NCBI GenBank assembly: GCA_910588755.1
Contig: CAJUQZ010000022.1
Location: 1 to 32,954 of the forward strand
Reading direction: 5' to 3'
DNA: 32,954 nt
From: an uncultured Lachnospiraceae bacterium
GTDB taxonomy: Bacteria > Bacillota > Clostridia > Lachnospirales > Lachnospiraceae
Position numbers and translations under genes: made by a program
Shown: piece after piece, positions 8,283-16,894 of the stretch
Layout: every line of letters begins with the position of its first letter
Numbering within the stretch: the first letter of the stretch is position 1
Notes under the pieces: model-generated
Seen by the model: the letters and a program-made list of their open reading frames with translations, nothing else
Told to the model about the DNA's origin: nothing
Database searches by the model: none

Positions 8283-10225
8283 ATCAAGCGCACAGTCAAT
8301 ACTACAGTTACCAGGAATTTATAGCAGACCTGCTTGCCTGGGGCGACCAGATCTGCGGACAGCAAAACGAAAACGAAGCCGTAACTGAAACTGAAATAAA
8401 AACCAACCCCGAAACAAAATCCTTGTCCTTCCTGACATTATTGCAAAAATCAGCGGAAAGTGCCGACCAGGGGATTTTCTCGCCCTTTTTATACACCGCC
8501 CTCTCCGCGCAGCTGGCGCAGGAGGACATGCTGTTGTTTGCCGCCGCCTTCTATGCAAATCTGAACGGGGAACTGCTCACGCCCGAAATGTGGCATCTTT
8601 TTGCCGGTCACGAAAAAACCGACATACTGGAGGCAGAACTATATTACCAGTCTGCCCCCCTTTTATATATACGCACGGATGCCGGGCTGCAGATCGTGCC
8701 CCAGATTGCCCTCTTTTTGCAGGGCGCCTGTCTGGAACGACAGAACCTTCCCGGTATGCACTGGTACTATGATATCAAGGACAGTCTCCCTCCCCTCGGA
8801 AAAACCATTCAGTTATACCGCAAAATCGATGCCTGTCTCTCTCTCGTACCGGGCAAAAAATTGGTCTATCTGCAGGGGGAACCAGGCAGCGGGCGCCGGT
8901 TAAACTATGCCTATCTTGCCGCAAAGTCCCACATGAGCCTGGCTGTAATCTCCTACGAGGCGCTGCAGTCCGGGCAACAACTGCGGGAAATCCAAATTGA
9001 ATGCCTGCTGCACCATGCGCTGTTTGTCATTGAACTGCCCGCGCAGCCGGCAGACCTGGCACCCCTTATGCGCTGGCTCTCGCAGGAGGAAACCATATTC
9101 CTGTTGGGCACAAAGCCCAATCTGCCGGAGGCCGTCACTTTTTCGCGGCAGTACCTTCCTTTTTCGGTCTGCGCGCAGCAGGTGCTTGCGGACAAGGAAC
9201 TGTACGAACAGATGACGCAGGCTTATTCATGGGAGCGCGAGGACGTGCGGACGGATTTTTTAAACCGCTACAACTTCCTGCCCGGCAGAATGCGCAGCAT
9301 ACTCGAACTTGCCAAAGCCTGCGCGCTAAGCCAGGGCAGCGGCGCCATCACCGGGGAATACCTGCGCAACGCCATTTTGGGCGTCTCCTCGCACTGTCTA
9401 GACCAGTACGCCACCAAGATTCAGGGGCTGTACCAGATGGACGACCTGATTCTCCCGGAACGCCCCAAGCAGCAGCTTGCGCACATTATAAACCGCGTCC
9501 GCAACCGGAAGCTGGTCTACGAGACCTGGGGATTTCTGGAAAAATCAGCCTACGGCAACGGCACAGCCATGATCTTTGCAGGGCCGCCGGGCACCGGAAA
9601 GACGATGGCCGCACAGGTCATGGCATCGGCGCTTGGCATGGAGCTCTACCGCATCGAACTGCCCGCCGTCGTGGACAAATACATCGGTGAGACGGAGAAA
9701 AAATTAAACCGCATCTTTGACGAGGCGGAGAAAAGCATGGCGATTCTCTTCTTTGACGAGGCGGATGTATTATTCTCAAAGCGTACAGAAGTAAAAGAGT
9801 CCAACGACAAGTACAGCAACATGGAAATCGCCTTTCTGCTGCAGAAGATGGAGGAGTATGAGGGCGTGAGTATCCTTGCGACCAATTACCTGCAGAATTT
9901 TGACAGCGCCTTCCACCGCCGCGTCTGCGATATTATCAATTTCCCGCTGCCAGACGCCGACATGCGCCTGCAGATGTGGCAGTCGATGCTCCCCTCAAAG
10001 CTTCCGGTGTCGGACGACATTGACTTTCACTTCCTCGCGGCGCACTTCGAGCTGTCCGGCAGCATGATTAAAAACGCGCTGATCTATGCCAGCTTTCTGG
10101 CCGCGGAGGACAAAACGCCGCTTCTTACAATGGAACAAATACTGAAAGGACTGCGTCACGAGCTTGAAAAAAGCGGCAAAAAATTAAGCCGTGACGAGTA
10201 TGGAGAATATGGGCACTTATTTTGA
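8279..10225 (+). CDS. eCIS-type AAA+ ATPase
   Basis: A 648-residue protein whose C-terminal half is a classic AAA+ module: Walker A GPPGTGKT at about residue 435, pore-type segment VVDKYIGETEKKLNRIFDEA, Walker B ILFFDEADVLFS at about 489, sensor 1 ATNYLQN, and Arg finger FHRRV. This matches the Afp15/PVC15-type ATPase present in most eCIS loci, which acts in particle assembly or effector loading. The N-terminal half also contains GEPGSGRR at about residue 200, a P-loop-like motif with the catalytic Lys replaced by Arg, so a degenerate second nucleotide-binding fold is possible. The start overlaps the regulator stop (ATGA), indicating translational coupling. No membrane segment is seen. Confidence 0.9.
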   Translation: MNQAHSQYYSYQEFIADLLAWGDQICGQQNENEAVTETEIKTNPETKSLSFLTLLQKSAESADQGIFSPFLYTALSAQLAQEDMLLFAAAFYANLNGELLTPEMWHLFAGHEKTDILEAELYYQSAPLLYIRTDAGLQIVPQIALFLQGACLERQNLPGMHWYYDIKDSLPPLGKTIQLYRKIDACLSLVPGKKLVYLQGEPGSGRRLNYAYLAAKSHMSLAVISYEALQSGQQLREIQIECLLHHALFVIELPAQPADLAPLMRWLSQEETIFLLGTKPNLPEAVTFSRQYLPFSVCAQQVLADKELYEQMTQAYSWEREDVRTDFLNRYNFLPGRMRSILELAKACALSQGSGAITGEYLRNAILGVSSHCLDQYATKIQGLYQMDDLILPERPKQQLAHIINRVRNRKLVYETWGFLEKSAYGNGTAMIFAGPPGTGKTMAAQVMASALGMELYRIELPAVVDKYIGETEKKLNRIFDEAEKSMAILFFDEADVLFSKRTEVKESNDKYSNMEIAFLLQKMEEYEGVSILATNYLQNFDSAFHRRVCDIINFPLPDADMRLQMWQSMLPSKLPVSDDIDFHFLAAHFELSGSMIKNALIYASFLAAEDKTPLLTMEQILKGLRHELEKSGKKLSRDEYGEYGHLF

Positions 10226-11267
10226 AGAAGAACACGAAAGATCACAATGGGAATCCGGACAGGCCCTTCTGCACAGCGAATCCGTCAAAAAACACAATGA
10301 CGGCCAACGGGAGAACGACAGGGAACGCAGCAAGGAAAACGAATCGTACCGCGTGCAAAATTCTTACGGAACCCTCCGCTATCTCAAAAAAGACAAAAAG
10401 AAGGGTGAGGAAAAAGAAGGCTTTGCCGTGGAGGCCTTCGAGGCGCCAAACACCCGTCTCCACACGGACGCGGAAAAACACCTGGACCGCAAGAGCATCA
10501 AGAAAGTAAAGCAGAATCATAAGCATACCCTATATTCCTCCGAGCTTCCCCTGCGCGACCAGGCGCTCTTTATCGACATGCGGGGCGGCAAAAAAAGTGC
10601 GGACATGATCCAGTACATGAAGACGCTTGTCCAAAAACAAGGGCACCAGACCTTAAAGGACACCTTTGGTTTCCTGGACCAGGAGGAGGAGCGCGCGGAG
10701 CTAGAAGCCCTGAAGGAAAAAAGAAAATCAGAGGAAAGCAATGAACAGGCATTGATGCAGAAATCAGAAAAAAGCCCTGAACAGGATTTGACACAGAAAT
10801 CAGAAAAAAACCCTGAACAGGCATTGATGCAGAAATCAGCACACAAGCCTGAACAAGAAACCGAGGAAAAAGACTTCGCTTCCCACGAAGACATGATATC
10901 CCAGAGAGAACATCAGTTTGAGAATAATAAGCGCATCGATACCCTAAACAGCCGCCTTCGCAGAAAAGAAGCCTTAGAACGCCAGCTTCGAAACGATCTG
11001 CAGGTCATGCTGGACCAGCGTGGCCGGGAGGAGGTGCTTGAAGCACAAAAGGACCCCTCGCAGAATGCGTCTGAAACTGCTGACACCAAACAAAATCCAA
11101 AGCAGAGCGCTGCCAAAAAGGACGATTCCACGCGGAGGCGCTTTCGCGTGGACACAGAGGTTTCAGAGGCCGACGGAACCGTTTCCGGCGCGGACGAAGA
11201 TGTTTTCGGGACAGATGACTCCTCCGGCCCCGACGAGGACGGAATGCCTCAGGATACAGTTCCTTAG
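10200..11267 (+). CDS. Charged, repeat-containing protein of the eCIS locus, function unknown
   Basis: About 355 residues, extremely rich in Glu, Lys, Gln and Asp, and probably mostly disordered. A more ordered central patch reads SSELPLRDQALFIDMRGGKK (near residue 118-137), followed by a helical segment with IQYMKTLVQKQGHQTLKDTF. Residues of about 181-220 are three 12-residue repeats of the type EQALMQKSEKSP. The C-terminal end is acidic. The gene overlaps the AAA+ gene; GTG 10191, ATG 10200 and ATG 10209 are all possible starts, and none has an ideal ribosome site, so coupling to the upstream gene is likely. It ends tail-to-tail with the phosphatase gene, overlapping by four bases. I recognise no family. 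Its position suggests an eCIS accessory or cargo-adaptor role, which is inference only. Confidence 0.72.
   Translation: MENMGTYFEEEHERSQWESGQALLHSESVKKHNDGQRENDRERSKENESYRVQNSYGTLRYLKKDKKKGEEKEGFAVEAFEAPNTRLHTDAEKHLDRKSIKKVKQNHKHTLYSSELPLRDQALFIDMRGGKKSADMIQYMKTLVQKQGHQTLKDTFGFLDQEEERAELEALKEKRKSEESNEQALMQKSEKSPEQDLTQKSEKNPEQALMQKSAHKPEQETEEKDFASHEDMISQREHQFENNKRIDTLNSRLRRKEALERQLRNDLQVMLDQRGREEVLEAQKDPSQNASETADTKQNPKQSAAKKDDSTRRRFRVDTEVSEADGTVSGADEDVFGTDDSSGPDEDGMPQDTVP
10742..10849 (+). repeat. Three 36-bp in-frame tandem repeats
   Basis: Units start at 10742, 10778 and 10814, each 36 bases, encoding EQALMQKSEKSP, EQDLTQKSEKNP and EQALMQKSAHKP; a partial fourth begins at 10850. Because 36 is a multiple of three, gain or loss of a unit would change protein length without a frameshift. 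Confidence 0.85.
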
Positions 11268-12871
11268 CATTCCATTTTCGCCTTGTACTCCAGACACAGC
11301 ATTGTAATATCGTCAAACTGCGGCGCTTCCCCCACGAACGCATCCAGGTCCGCTTTGATTTCCGGCAGCAGTTTTATCGGCGGCAGGGCTGCATTTTTAC
11401 AGAGCACATTTTTCAGCCGCTCCATCCCATAGAGTTCATTGCCCTCATTGGCCGCCTCTGTGACGCCGTCCGTATACTGGAAAATCTTATCCCCTATTTC
11501 CAGCTGCATGGAACCGCACTGGTATTGTATATCCTCAAGCCCGGCAAGGACAAACCCTGCTTTGATCTTATAAGGTTCATACGTTTTGCCCTTTTTGCAC
11601 AAAAAGGGGATCTCATGGCCCGCATTGACAAAGCAAAACTCCCCTGTCACAAGGTCCAGCACACCCTCAAAGGCAGTGATAAACATTCCTTCTGAGTTGG
11701 ATTTACACAGCAGATTGTTCACCTCTGTAAACACCTCGCCCAGATTTCTTCCCGGCTTTGTATGATCCTTAATCAGCGTCTTGCCGATCACCATAAAGAG
11801 TGCGGCGGGCACTCCTTTACCGGAAACATCTGCCATGACAATCGCAAGATGACTATTGTCCACCATGAAGAAATCATAAAAATCGCCGCCCACTTCCTTT
11901 GCCGGGTTCATGCTTGCATAGATATCAAATTCCTTCCTGTCCGGAAATGCCGGAAAAATTCCAGGCAGCATATCGGCCTGTATCTTCGTTGCCACGTTCA
12001 GTTCAGCGCCAATCCGCTCCCTCTCCGCTGTGATCGTCTTGATATCCGTTATGTACAGCTCTATCCTGCCGATCATGTTATTGAAAGAATCGGACAACCA
12101 TTTAATCTCATTGTTGTCCTTAAATGTGACCGGCTCAAGCGTGAGGCTCCCTTTTTCATAAGAATCAATATACTTTGTCAATGCAATGATGGGGCTTGCC
12201 ACACCCGTGTCGATCACCCTGACCATGATCGCAGTAATCACAACAAGCGCTACGACAATGAAAAAGAAGATTTTCAGCACATAACTGTTGATTTCCCGCT
12301 CCACTCTGGTCAGCACATAATCGCCCTCCACCATAGCAGCAACTTCACCGTTTCTGTCAAAAACAGGCGCCCACACAGAAATAGATCTTCCAAACCCCAC
12401 ATCTTCGCCGTATACCACCTGCGTAGATGCGCTTTTGGCCTTCACATCGGGCAGCAGATAGGTATATTCTGTCTCCCTGTATTCAAAGACAGAACCAAAC
12501 GCAGATATATTGTCCATATCGTCCTGATCGGTATAAGCGTCGATCACATACACGAAATGGTCTTCATAAGGCACCATGAGATACAGATAACTCAGTCCCG
12601 ACGTATTTGCCTTGACGTTGTTGAACCGGGACAGCAGCGCGTCATATGCCTCATCCGTACTGCCCGTATCAACATATTGGACAATCTTATCCCCATCAAT
12701 CTCATTTGCCAGCATCTTCACAATGCCAAGGGCCTTGTCATAATAAAAATTGATATAAGTATTATAAAACGCTTTGTAACTGATGCATATCAAAATAAAA
12801 CTCATAACAGCAACCAATATACATATGATGCCAATGATCTTTCTCCTCAGGCCTATTCGTTTTTTATTCAT
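11264..12871 (-). CDS. Membrane-anchored SpoIIE/RsbU-type PP2C phosphatase with extracytoplasmic sensor
   Basis: A 535-residue protein. Membrane segments lie at about residues 11-33 and 200-222 and flank an extracytoplasmic, single-Cache-like sensor region. A HAMP-like linker follows (about 223-280), then a coiled segment ending GAELNVATKIQADMLPGIFP, which is the canonical lead-in to the phosphatase. The PP2C/SpoIIE domain (about 310-535) contains EVGGDFYDFF, MADVSGKGVPAALFM, NAGHEIPF, YTDGVTEAAN and APQFDDITMLCLEY, including the metal-binding aspartates. The predicted job is to dephosphorylate a STAS anti-anti-sigma protein in response to an external cue. The start and its GGAGG site lie inside the end of the GNAT gene (8-bp overlap). 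It is the last gene of the leftward cluster; the STAS protein encoded at 16394-16690 is the obvious substrate candidate. Confidence 0.9.
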   Translation of the reverse strand: MNKKRIGLRRKIIGIICILVAVMSFILICISYKAFYNTYINFYYDKALGIVKMLANEIDGDKIVQYVDTGSTDEAYDALLSRFNNVKANTSGLSYLYLMVPYEDHFVYVIDAYTDQDDMDNISAFGSVFEYRETEYTYLLPDVKAKSASTQVVYGEDVGFGRSISVWAPVFDRNGEVAAMVEGDYVLTRVEREINSYVLKIFFFIVVALVVITAIMVRVIDTGVASPIIALTKYIDSYEKGSLTLEPVTFKDNNEIKWLSDSFNNMIGRIELYITDIKTITAERERIGAELNVATKIQADMLPGIFPAFPDRKEFDIYASMNPAKEVGGDFYDFFMVDNSHLAIVMADVSGKGVPAALFMVIGKTLIKDHTKPGRNLGEVFTEVNNLLCKSNSEGMFITAFEGVLDLVTGEFCFVNAGHEIPFLCKKGKTYEPYKIKAGFVLAGLEDIQYQCGSMQLEIGDKIFQYTDGVTEAANEGNELYGMERLKNVLCKNAALPPIKLLPEIKADLDAFVGEAPQFDDITMLCLEYKAKMEC

Positions 12872-13451
12872 AGCCGCCTCCGTTCCTGTCTCTGCCTCTT
12901 ACTTCCAGAAGTTCTATCAGCGCGCCGCATCGGCAGTCATCACCGCATATGGGGCACTTGATGTTATATTTTTTTAGGTCTTTATAAAACAGGGGAATTT
13001 TTTTCTGATACACTGCTTCTCCGATTCCCCTTAACGGATTTTGGGCCGGAACGCTGCCGTCCGGATAAATCCACAGTTCCACAAGCGCAAGCGCAACTTT
13101 TTTGCTAAGAAGCGCTCTTTTCATCCGGCGGACCAGTTCTTTCGCAACCCCTTTTTTTCGGTACGCTTCCAGCACCAGAAGTCCGTCAGGCGTATACAGT
13201 TTCCTGTCTCCTGCCACTTCCCGGATCTCGTTTTCCAGTTCAGGGTGTGGATAGGTGAATCCAATCCCGCCCTGTCCCGAAAAAAATCCCACCAGCTTCC
13301 CTCCGTCACAAGCCTTCAAACCCAGGTAATCATCAGTATGAAATTCCTTCCGTATTGTGTCGCGAATGTAACCGCCTCTATTCAGGTAAGTCTCGTACAA
13401 AGCGATAATCTGATCTAAATCTTTTTCTTCTATACAGGAATATGTAACCAT
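12864..13451 (-). CDS. GNAT-family acetyltransferase with C-terminal cysteine cluster
   Basis: A 195-residue protein with a GNAT fold. The acetyl-CoA-binding segment is represented by DGLLVLEAYRKKGVAKELVRR (about residues 90-110, with RKKGVAK as the Q/RxxGxG/A-like loop). After the fold the C-terminus carries CPICGDDCRCG, a compact Cys cluster that could bind zinc or an Fe-S unit and is not part of the basic GNAT domain. The substrate cannot be inferred. GAGGAGG lies nine bases upstream of the ATG. It sits between the MFS-fusion gene (6-bp gap) and the phosphatase gene (8-bp overlap), so it is tightly co-transcribed and probably belongs to the signalling cluster. It could be a protein-modifying or small-molecule acetyltransferase. 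Confidence 0.8.
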   Translation of the reverse strand: MVTYSCIEEKDLDQIIALYETYLNRGGYIRDTIRKEFHTDDYLGLKACDGGKLVGFFSGQGGIGFTYPHPELENEIREVAGDRKLYTPDGLLVLEAYRKKGVAKELVRRMKRALLSKKVALALVELWIYPDGSVPAQNPLRGIGEAVYQKKIPLFYKDLKKYNIKCPICGDDCRCGALIELLEVRGRDRNGGGYE

Positions 13452-13457
13452 CGCATC

Positions 13458-16361
13458 CTACCTCCTCTTTCTGTCCGCTCCCAAAAACAGGCAAACCAGT
13501 AAAAACATCAAAAGAAACAGCACAAAAATACCAGTTCGATTCCCAAGTGTGAGCGCAGCGCCATATATAACCGGTCCAAGCGTCTGCCCGGCATTTTCAA
13601 ACATGGCATAAATTCCCATCGCATTTCCCATTCCTGCCTCGGAACACTCATCCAGCCCTTCAAAATAGGTATACTGGCAAGTGTACGCAAAGGAGATCAC
13701 CACAGCTAGGATAATCATGCCTGCAAAGACACTGACCGGATTCGGAAACAGGGCAAACAATGCCATGTCAAAAGCCATGCACAGACTTGCCAGAACCACG
13801 CTCTTCTTCGCCCCAAGCGTCCTCAAAAGGTATTTCGAGAGCAGCGGCCCTATATAGATCACAAGCATACCACAGCCAAGATAAATCCGCCCGATGGTGA
13901 CTTCATCGACACCAAACTGTTCCACATACAACGGGAAGAAATATTCCCGGTAGGACAGCGACATCATAAACGGAACCAGAATCAGCGCAAAGAAAGCCAT
14001 GACACGCTTTTGGAACAAAAAACGGACAATATGCATACGCTCCTGTGTCTCTTTCTTACCGTTACCGAATTTCACATTTTGCGCCTGTATCGTAAGCAGC
14101 AGCCCCAAACCTAAGAAGATGGCACCTGCCAGATATACGATCCTGTAATCGGCAAACGCGAGAATGATCGAGCCAAGCCCTGCCCCGATCGTGACGCCGG
14201 AAAGCACTCCCGCCGAGACATCGGCAAAGGCAGACGCTACGTACTCATCATTGCCGCCCATAGACGCCATTGTGTTGGAAGTCACATACACAGTTCCCAT
14301 TCCCATACCAATCAGTAGTTTCCCTGCCAGGATTCCCATATAACCGGGAACCAACAGGCAGATGATAAAACCTGCCATCTGGCCGGTAAGCCCCAGCTGC
14401 ATAACTCTCTGTATGCCGAATTTCTCCGCCAGCCTGCCGCCGCACGTTGAAAATATGGCAGCCATCATCAGCTGCAGGGATATCGGAAGCGCAATGGCAA
14501 GTTCGCGCGAAATAGGGAACACGTCTGTATAGAGTCTGGAACAGAGAATCGCGATAAAGGCATCCTGCATGGAATCCGTCATATATGACAGAAAAACCAT
14601 CAGCCGTATTGGCATCTGCTGTGTGATATCCCATTTTGCTTTCGGTATCCCCTTTCTTTTCTCAAAAAAAGAAAGGACAAAAATGCACTCCAATACCAGC
14701 ATGATCATGACACCGCAGCTGCAGATGACCGTTATGATGTTTTCTGCCACCAGTTCCCTTTTTTCCTGCACTGCCTTGTCAAGACTCGAACCCACCTCAA
14801 TAAACGCAATGATGGCGCCGCTGTTGTCCCTGACAGGCAGCAGCGTAAACATCCATGAACCATAGGAACTAATCTCACTGACCGTATAGCTTTCTCCCGT
14901 CACCAGGACCTGTGTGTACTCATTGTCGCCAAACGCATAGATTGGCTGCCCGCATACCGTCGTGTCCTCATAGTCCATCAGACAGTTGATCGTTTTGCCA
15001 TCTGTCGTATACAGGGCATAGTAGTAATATGCCCCGTGGTCATAACTGGTCAATATCATTTGATCAAGCCTGTTCTTAATCTCCATATACTCCTGCGAGT
15101 GGTAATCGGACAGCCTTCCCAGTCGTTTCAGTTTCTCTGCGTCCACCTGCTGTCTGAGACTTTCCGCAAAAATCTGCATATTGTCCATAATCAGTCTGTC
15201 CTGATTGTCCATCATGGAGGAAATCGAGGAATAAGACGCGATCGCCGCCACAATTGCAGAAGAAACAACTACCAGCACAATTCTGCTAAAACCAGCTTTA
15301 TCTGGTATACCCCGCACAATCTTTGTGATGATTGTTATGACCATGACGACAGCTGCTATGCCGGCCATCATCAGCAAAATCCAGAAGTTCACCACCCTGA
15401 AATAGTTTCCGACGCCAGTGCTCTCCCATACTGTCGGTATCATATCCGAAACATTCAGACTGATAAAGCGCTCATTATCGGTCGCGAGTATGGTTCTGCC
15501 ATCTTCCGACAGACAAATTGCATAGAGTATGTTATCACTCTGACAGACGGCCTTTGTCTCACCAGGTGCAGACAGGGAAAAATGCATGATACAACCCGTC
15601 TGCAAATCTGTATAATACACCTGGCCGTCCACAGACGCAATGTTCCACGGAATCTGGTTCCCTACATAACATGGAACTTCTGACCAGTTCCCAGTCCGCA
15701 GGGAATGATAATATATTTCGCCTAACCTGGTCGTGATGACCAGCGTTTGACTTGCTGCATCATAGGCGGCATCACTGACATAAAACGCACAGGGAACTTC
15801 CGCTGACTTCTCCACCTGACAATCTTCACCTTCCACATGAATCTTGTATATGTCTATCCTCGCATCTTCTTTCTTCAGAAAGTATACACTGCCTTCATAC
15901 GCCTGCACTTCCAATATACCGCCATACTGTAGGGGCGGATTTTCACTGAGCGCATAATCAAACTCATATATGATTTCCCGCTGATGCCCTGTGATTTTGA
16001 TAATGCGCTCTTTCTGTATGCGGTTGCCCTGCTCCCCCGAGATCACGTCCGCTATGTAGATTCCGCCAGAATCATCTCCGCAGACGTGGGCGGCATAGAA
16101 AAAATCTGCCCGTTCGCTTCCTCCGGAGAGTTTTCGGATCAATTCCCCTCTGCTATTTAAGACAATAACCGTTTTTTTGCCCTGATCGATCACATACGTG
16201 CTGCCGTCGCTCCCCCGCGCAGCCTCGCCGACCGATTCGAATGTATATTCTTTTGTGAAGGGGGACTGGGACACTGCCTCGCGATTCCAGTACAAAAAAA
16301 CCGCCAGGCAGACTCCCACCAGCAGACAACCGGCAATCCTGAACCATTTTCTCTTTTCCAT
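13458..16361 (-). CDS. Fusion of beta-propeller-like sensor, Cache-type sensor and MFS transporter
   Basis: A 967-residue protein. An N-terminal membrane segment (about 8-24) is followed by about 280 extracytoplasmic residues with repeated short motifs such as GSTYVIDQGKKTVIVLNSRG and GRTILATDNERFISLN, consistent with a beta-propeller (NHL or YVTN-like). A membrane segment at about 327-350 and another at about 363-382 precede a second extracytoplasmic, Cache-like region (about 385-530), resembling the sensor of SpoIIE-type phosphatases. A further membrane segment (about 543-565) leads to a 12-helix MFS transporter from about 580 to 967, with the loop motif GGRLAEKFGIQRVM. GGGG seven bases upstream supports the ATG. 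It sits between STAS and GNAT genes. A transporter may serve here as a receptor or efflux module linked to partner switching. Confidence 0.82.
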   Translation of the reverse strand: MEKRKWFRIAGCLLVGVCLAVFLYWNREAVSQSPFTKEYTFESVGEAARGSDGSTYVIDQGKKTVIVLNSRGELIRKLSGGSERADFFYAAHVCGDDSGGIYIADVISGEQGNRIQKERIIKITGHQREIIYEFDYALSENPPLQYGGILEVQAYEGSVYFLKKEDARIDIYKIHVEGEDCQVEKSAEVPCAFYVSDAAYDAASQTLVITTRLGEIYYHSLRTGNWSEVPCYVGNQIPWNIASVDGQVYYTDLQTGCIMHFSLSAPGETKAVCQSDNILYAICLSEDGRTILATDNERFISLNVSDMIPTVWESTGVGNYFRVVNFWILLMMAGIAAVVMVITIITKIVRGIPDKAGFSRIVLVVVSSAIVAAIASYSSISSMMDNQDRLIMDNMQIFAESLRQQVDAEKLKRLGRLSDYHSQEYMEIKNRLDQMILTSYDHGAYYYYALYTTDGKTINCLMDYEDTTVCGQPIYAFGDNEYTQVLVTGESYTVSEISSYGSWMFTLLPVRDNSGAIIAFIEVGSSLDKAVQEKRELVAENIITVICSCGVMIMLVLECIFVLSFFEKRKGIPKAKWDITQQMPIRLMVFLSYMTDSMQDAFIAILCSRLYTDVFPISRELAIALPISLQLMMAAIFSTCGGRLAEKFGIQRVMQLGLTGQMAGFIICLLVPGYMGILAGKLLIGMGMGTVYVTSNTMASMGGNDEYVASAFADVSAGVLSGVTIGAGLGSIILAFADYRIVYLAGAIFLGLGLLLTIQAQNVKFGNGKKETQERMHIVRFLFQKRVMAFFALILVPFMMSLSYREYFFPLYVEQFGVDEVTIGRIYLGCGMLVIYIGPLLSKYLLRTLGAKKSVVLASLCMAFDMALFALFPNPVSVFAGMIILAVVISFAYTCQYTYFEGLDECSEAGMGNAMGIYAMFENAGQTLGPVIYGAALTLGNRTGIFVLFLLMFLLVCLFLGADRKRR

Positions 16362-16393
16362 CTGATTCCCCTGTACAATGCTGCGCTAAATTC

Positions 16394-16690
16394 TTATATG
16401 ATTGACAGGATATCTGCAAAACCTGTCACCTCAAAGATTTCCATTATTGTATCATTTACATGAGCCACTTTCATGCTGCCCTGCCTGTTCATCGTCTTCT
16501 GTGCGCCCAGCAGAACACGCAGTCCCGCGGATGACAGATAATCCAGCGCCGCCATGTCAATCGTAAGCTCCGTCACGCCTTCAAGGGAATCTTTCAGCAT
16601 GCCCTCAAGCTCTGGTGCCGTGCTTGTATCAAGCCGTCCTTCTAAAGCCAGTGTTAAATTGTTTCCATTTTGTGTTTTTGTTATTTTCAT
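16394..16690 (-). CDS. STAS-domain anti-anti-sigma factor (RsbV/SpoIIAA-like)
   Basis: A 98-residue single STAS domain, the usual length of the family. It reads MKITKTQNGNNLTLALEGRL and has the conserved LDTSTAPELE helix. The phospho-acceptor loop is DYLSSAGLRVLL, with Ser54 as the likely phosphorylated residue by alignment with the RsbV S-T-G-L motif. In partner switching the unphosphorylated form binds an RsbW-like kinase and frees its target; the kinase phosphorylates it and the PP2C phosphatase restores it. All these partners are encoded in the same cluster. AAAGGAAG lies eight bases upstream of the ATG, immediately after a 15-bp tandem repeat in the leader. The MFS-fusion gene follows 32 bases downstream. 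Confidence 0.93.
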   Translation of the reverse strand: MKITKTQNGNNLTLALEGRLDTSTAPELEGMLKDSLEGVTELTIDMAALDYLSSAGLRVLLGAQKTMNRQGSMKVAHVNDTIMEIFEVTGFADILSII

Positions 16691-16701
16691 GAATTTCTTC
16701 C

Positions 16702-16761
16702 TTTCTTATCTGCACATTTCTTATCTGCGCATTTCTTATCTGCACATTTCTTATCTGCACG
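16702..16761 (-). repeat. Four 15-bp tandem repeats in the STAS gene leader
   Basis: Four units of TTTCTTATCTGCACA (plus strand) at 16702, 16717, 16732 and 16747, with one G/A variant in unit two and a final-base change in unit four. In the leftward transcript they place ATGTGCAGATAA or ATGCGCAGATAA three times in succession just ahead of the ribosome site of the STAS gene, each being a Met-Cys-Arg-stop mini reading frame. Confidence 0.85.
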
Positions 16762-16823
16762 TTGGCCAGCTCAATTTGCCTGTACATGATCCAGGAAAGC
16801 AAGGCTCCTCGCCAACATGACCT

Positions 16824-16829
16824 ATTATA
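16824..16829 (-). promoter_or_regulatory. Possible -10 element for the STAS gene
   Basis: A leftward TATAAT lies in an AT-rich stretch inside the 204-bp gap between the kinase and STAS genes. No good -35 is seen at 17 bases (only an AT-rich TTATAT-like hexamer), so this is weak. A separate promoter here would place the 15-bp repeats in the 5' leader. Confidence 0.3.
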
Positions 16830-16894
16830 TTATCTATACTTTTTTTATATAATTTCCGTTACAGGAACGAATGTTTTGCGCCTTTCTGTACAGT

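Noticed and set aside
11762..12961. 399-residue open frame on the plus strand
   Set aside because: It is antisense to the PP2C phosphatase and GNAT genes, is rich in His, Arg and Ile in a non-protein-like manner and has no known motif, while the opposite strand has clear catalytic motifs.
16702..16761. CRISPR-like array
   Set aside because: The 15-bp units are directly adjacent with no spacers and no cas genes are nearby.
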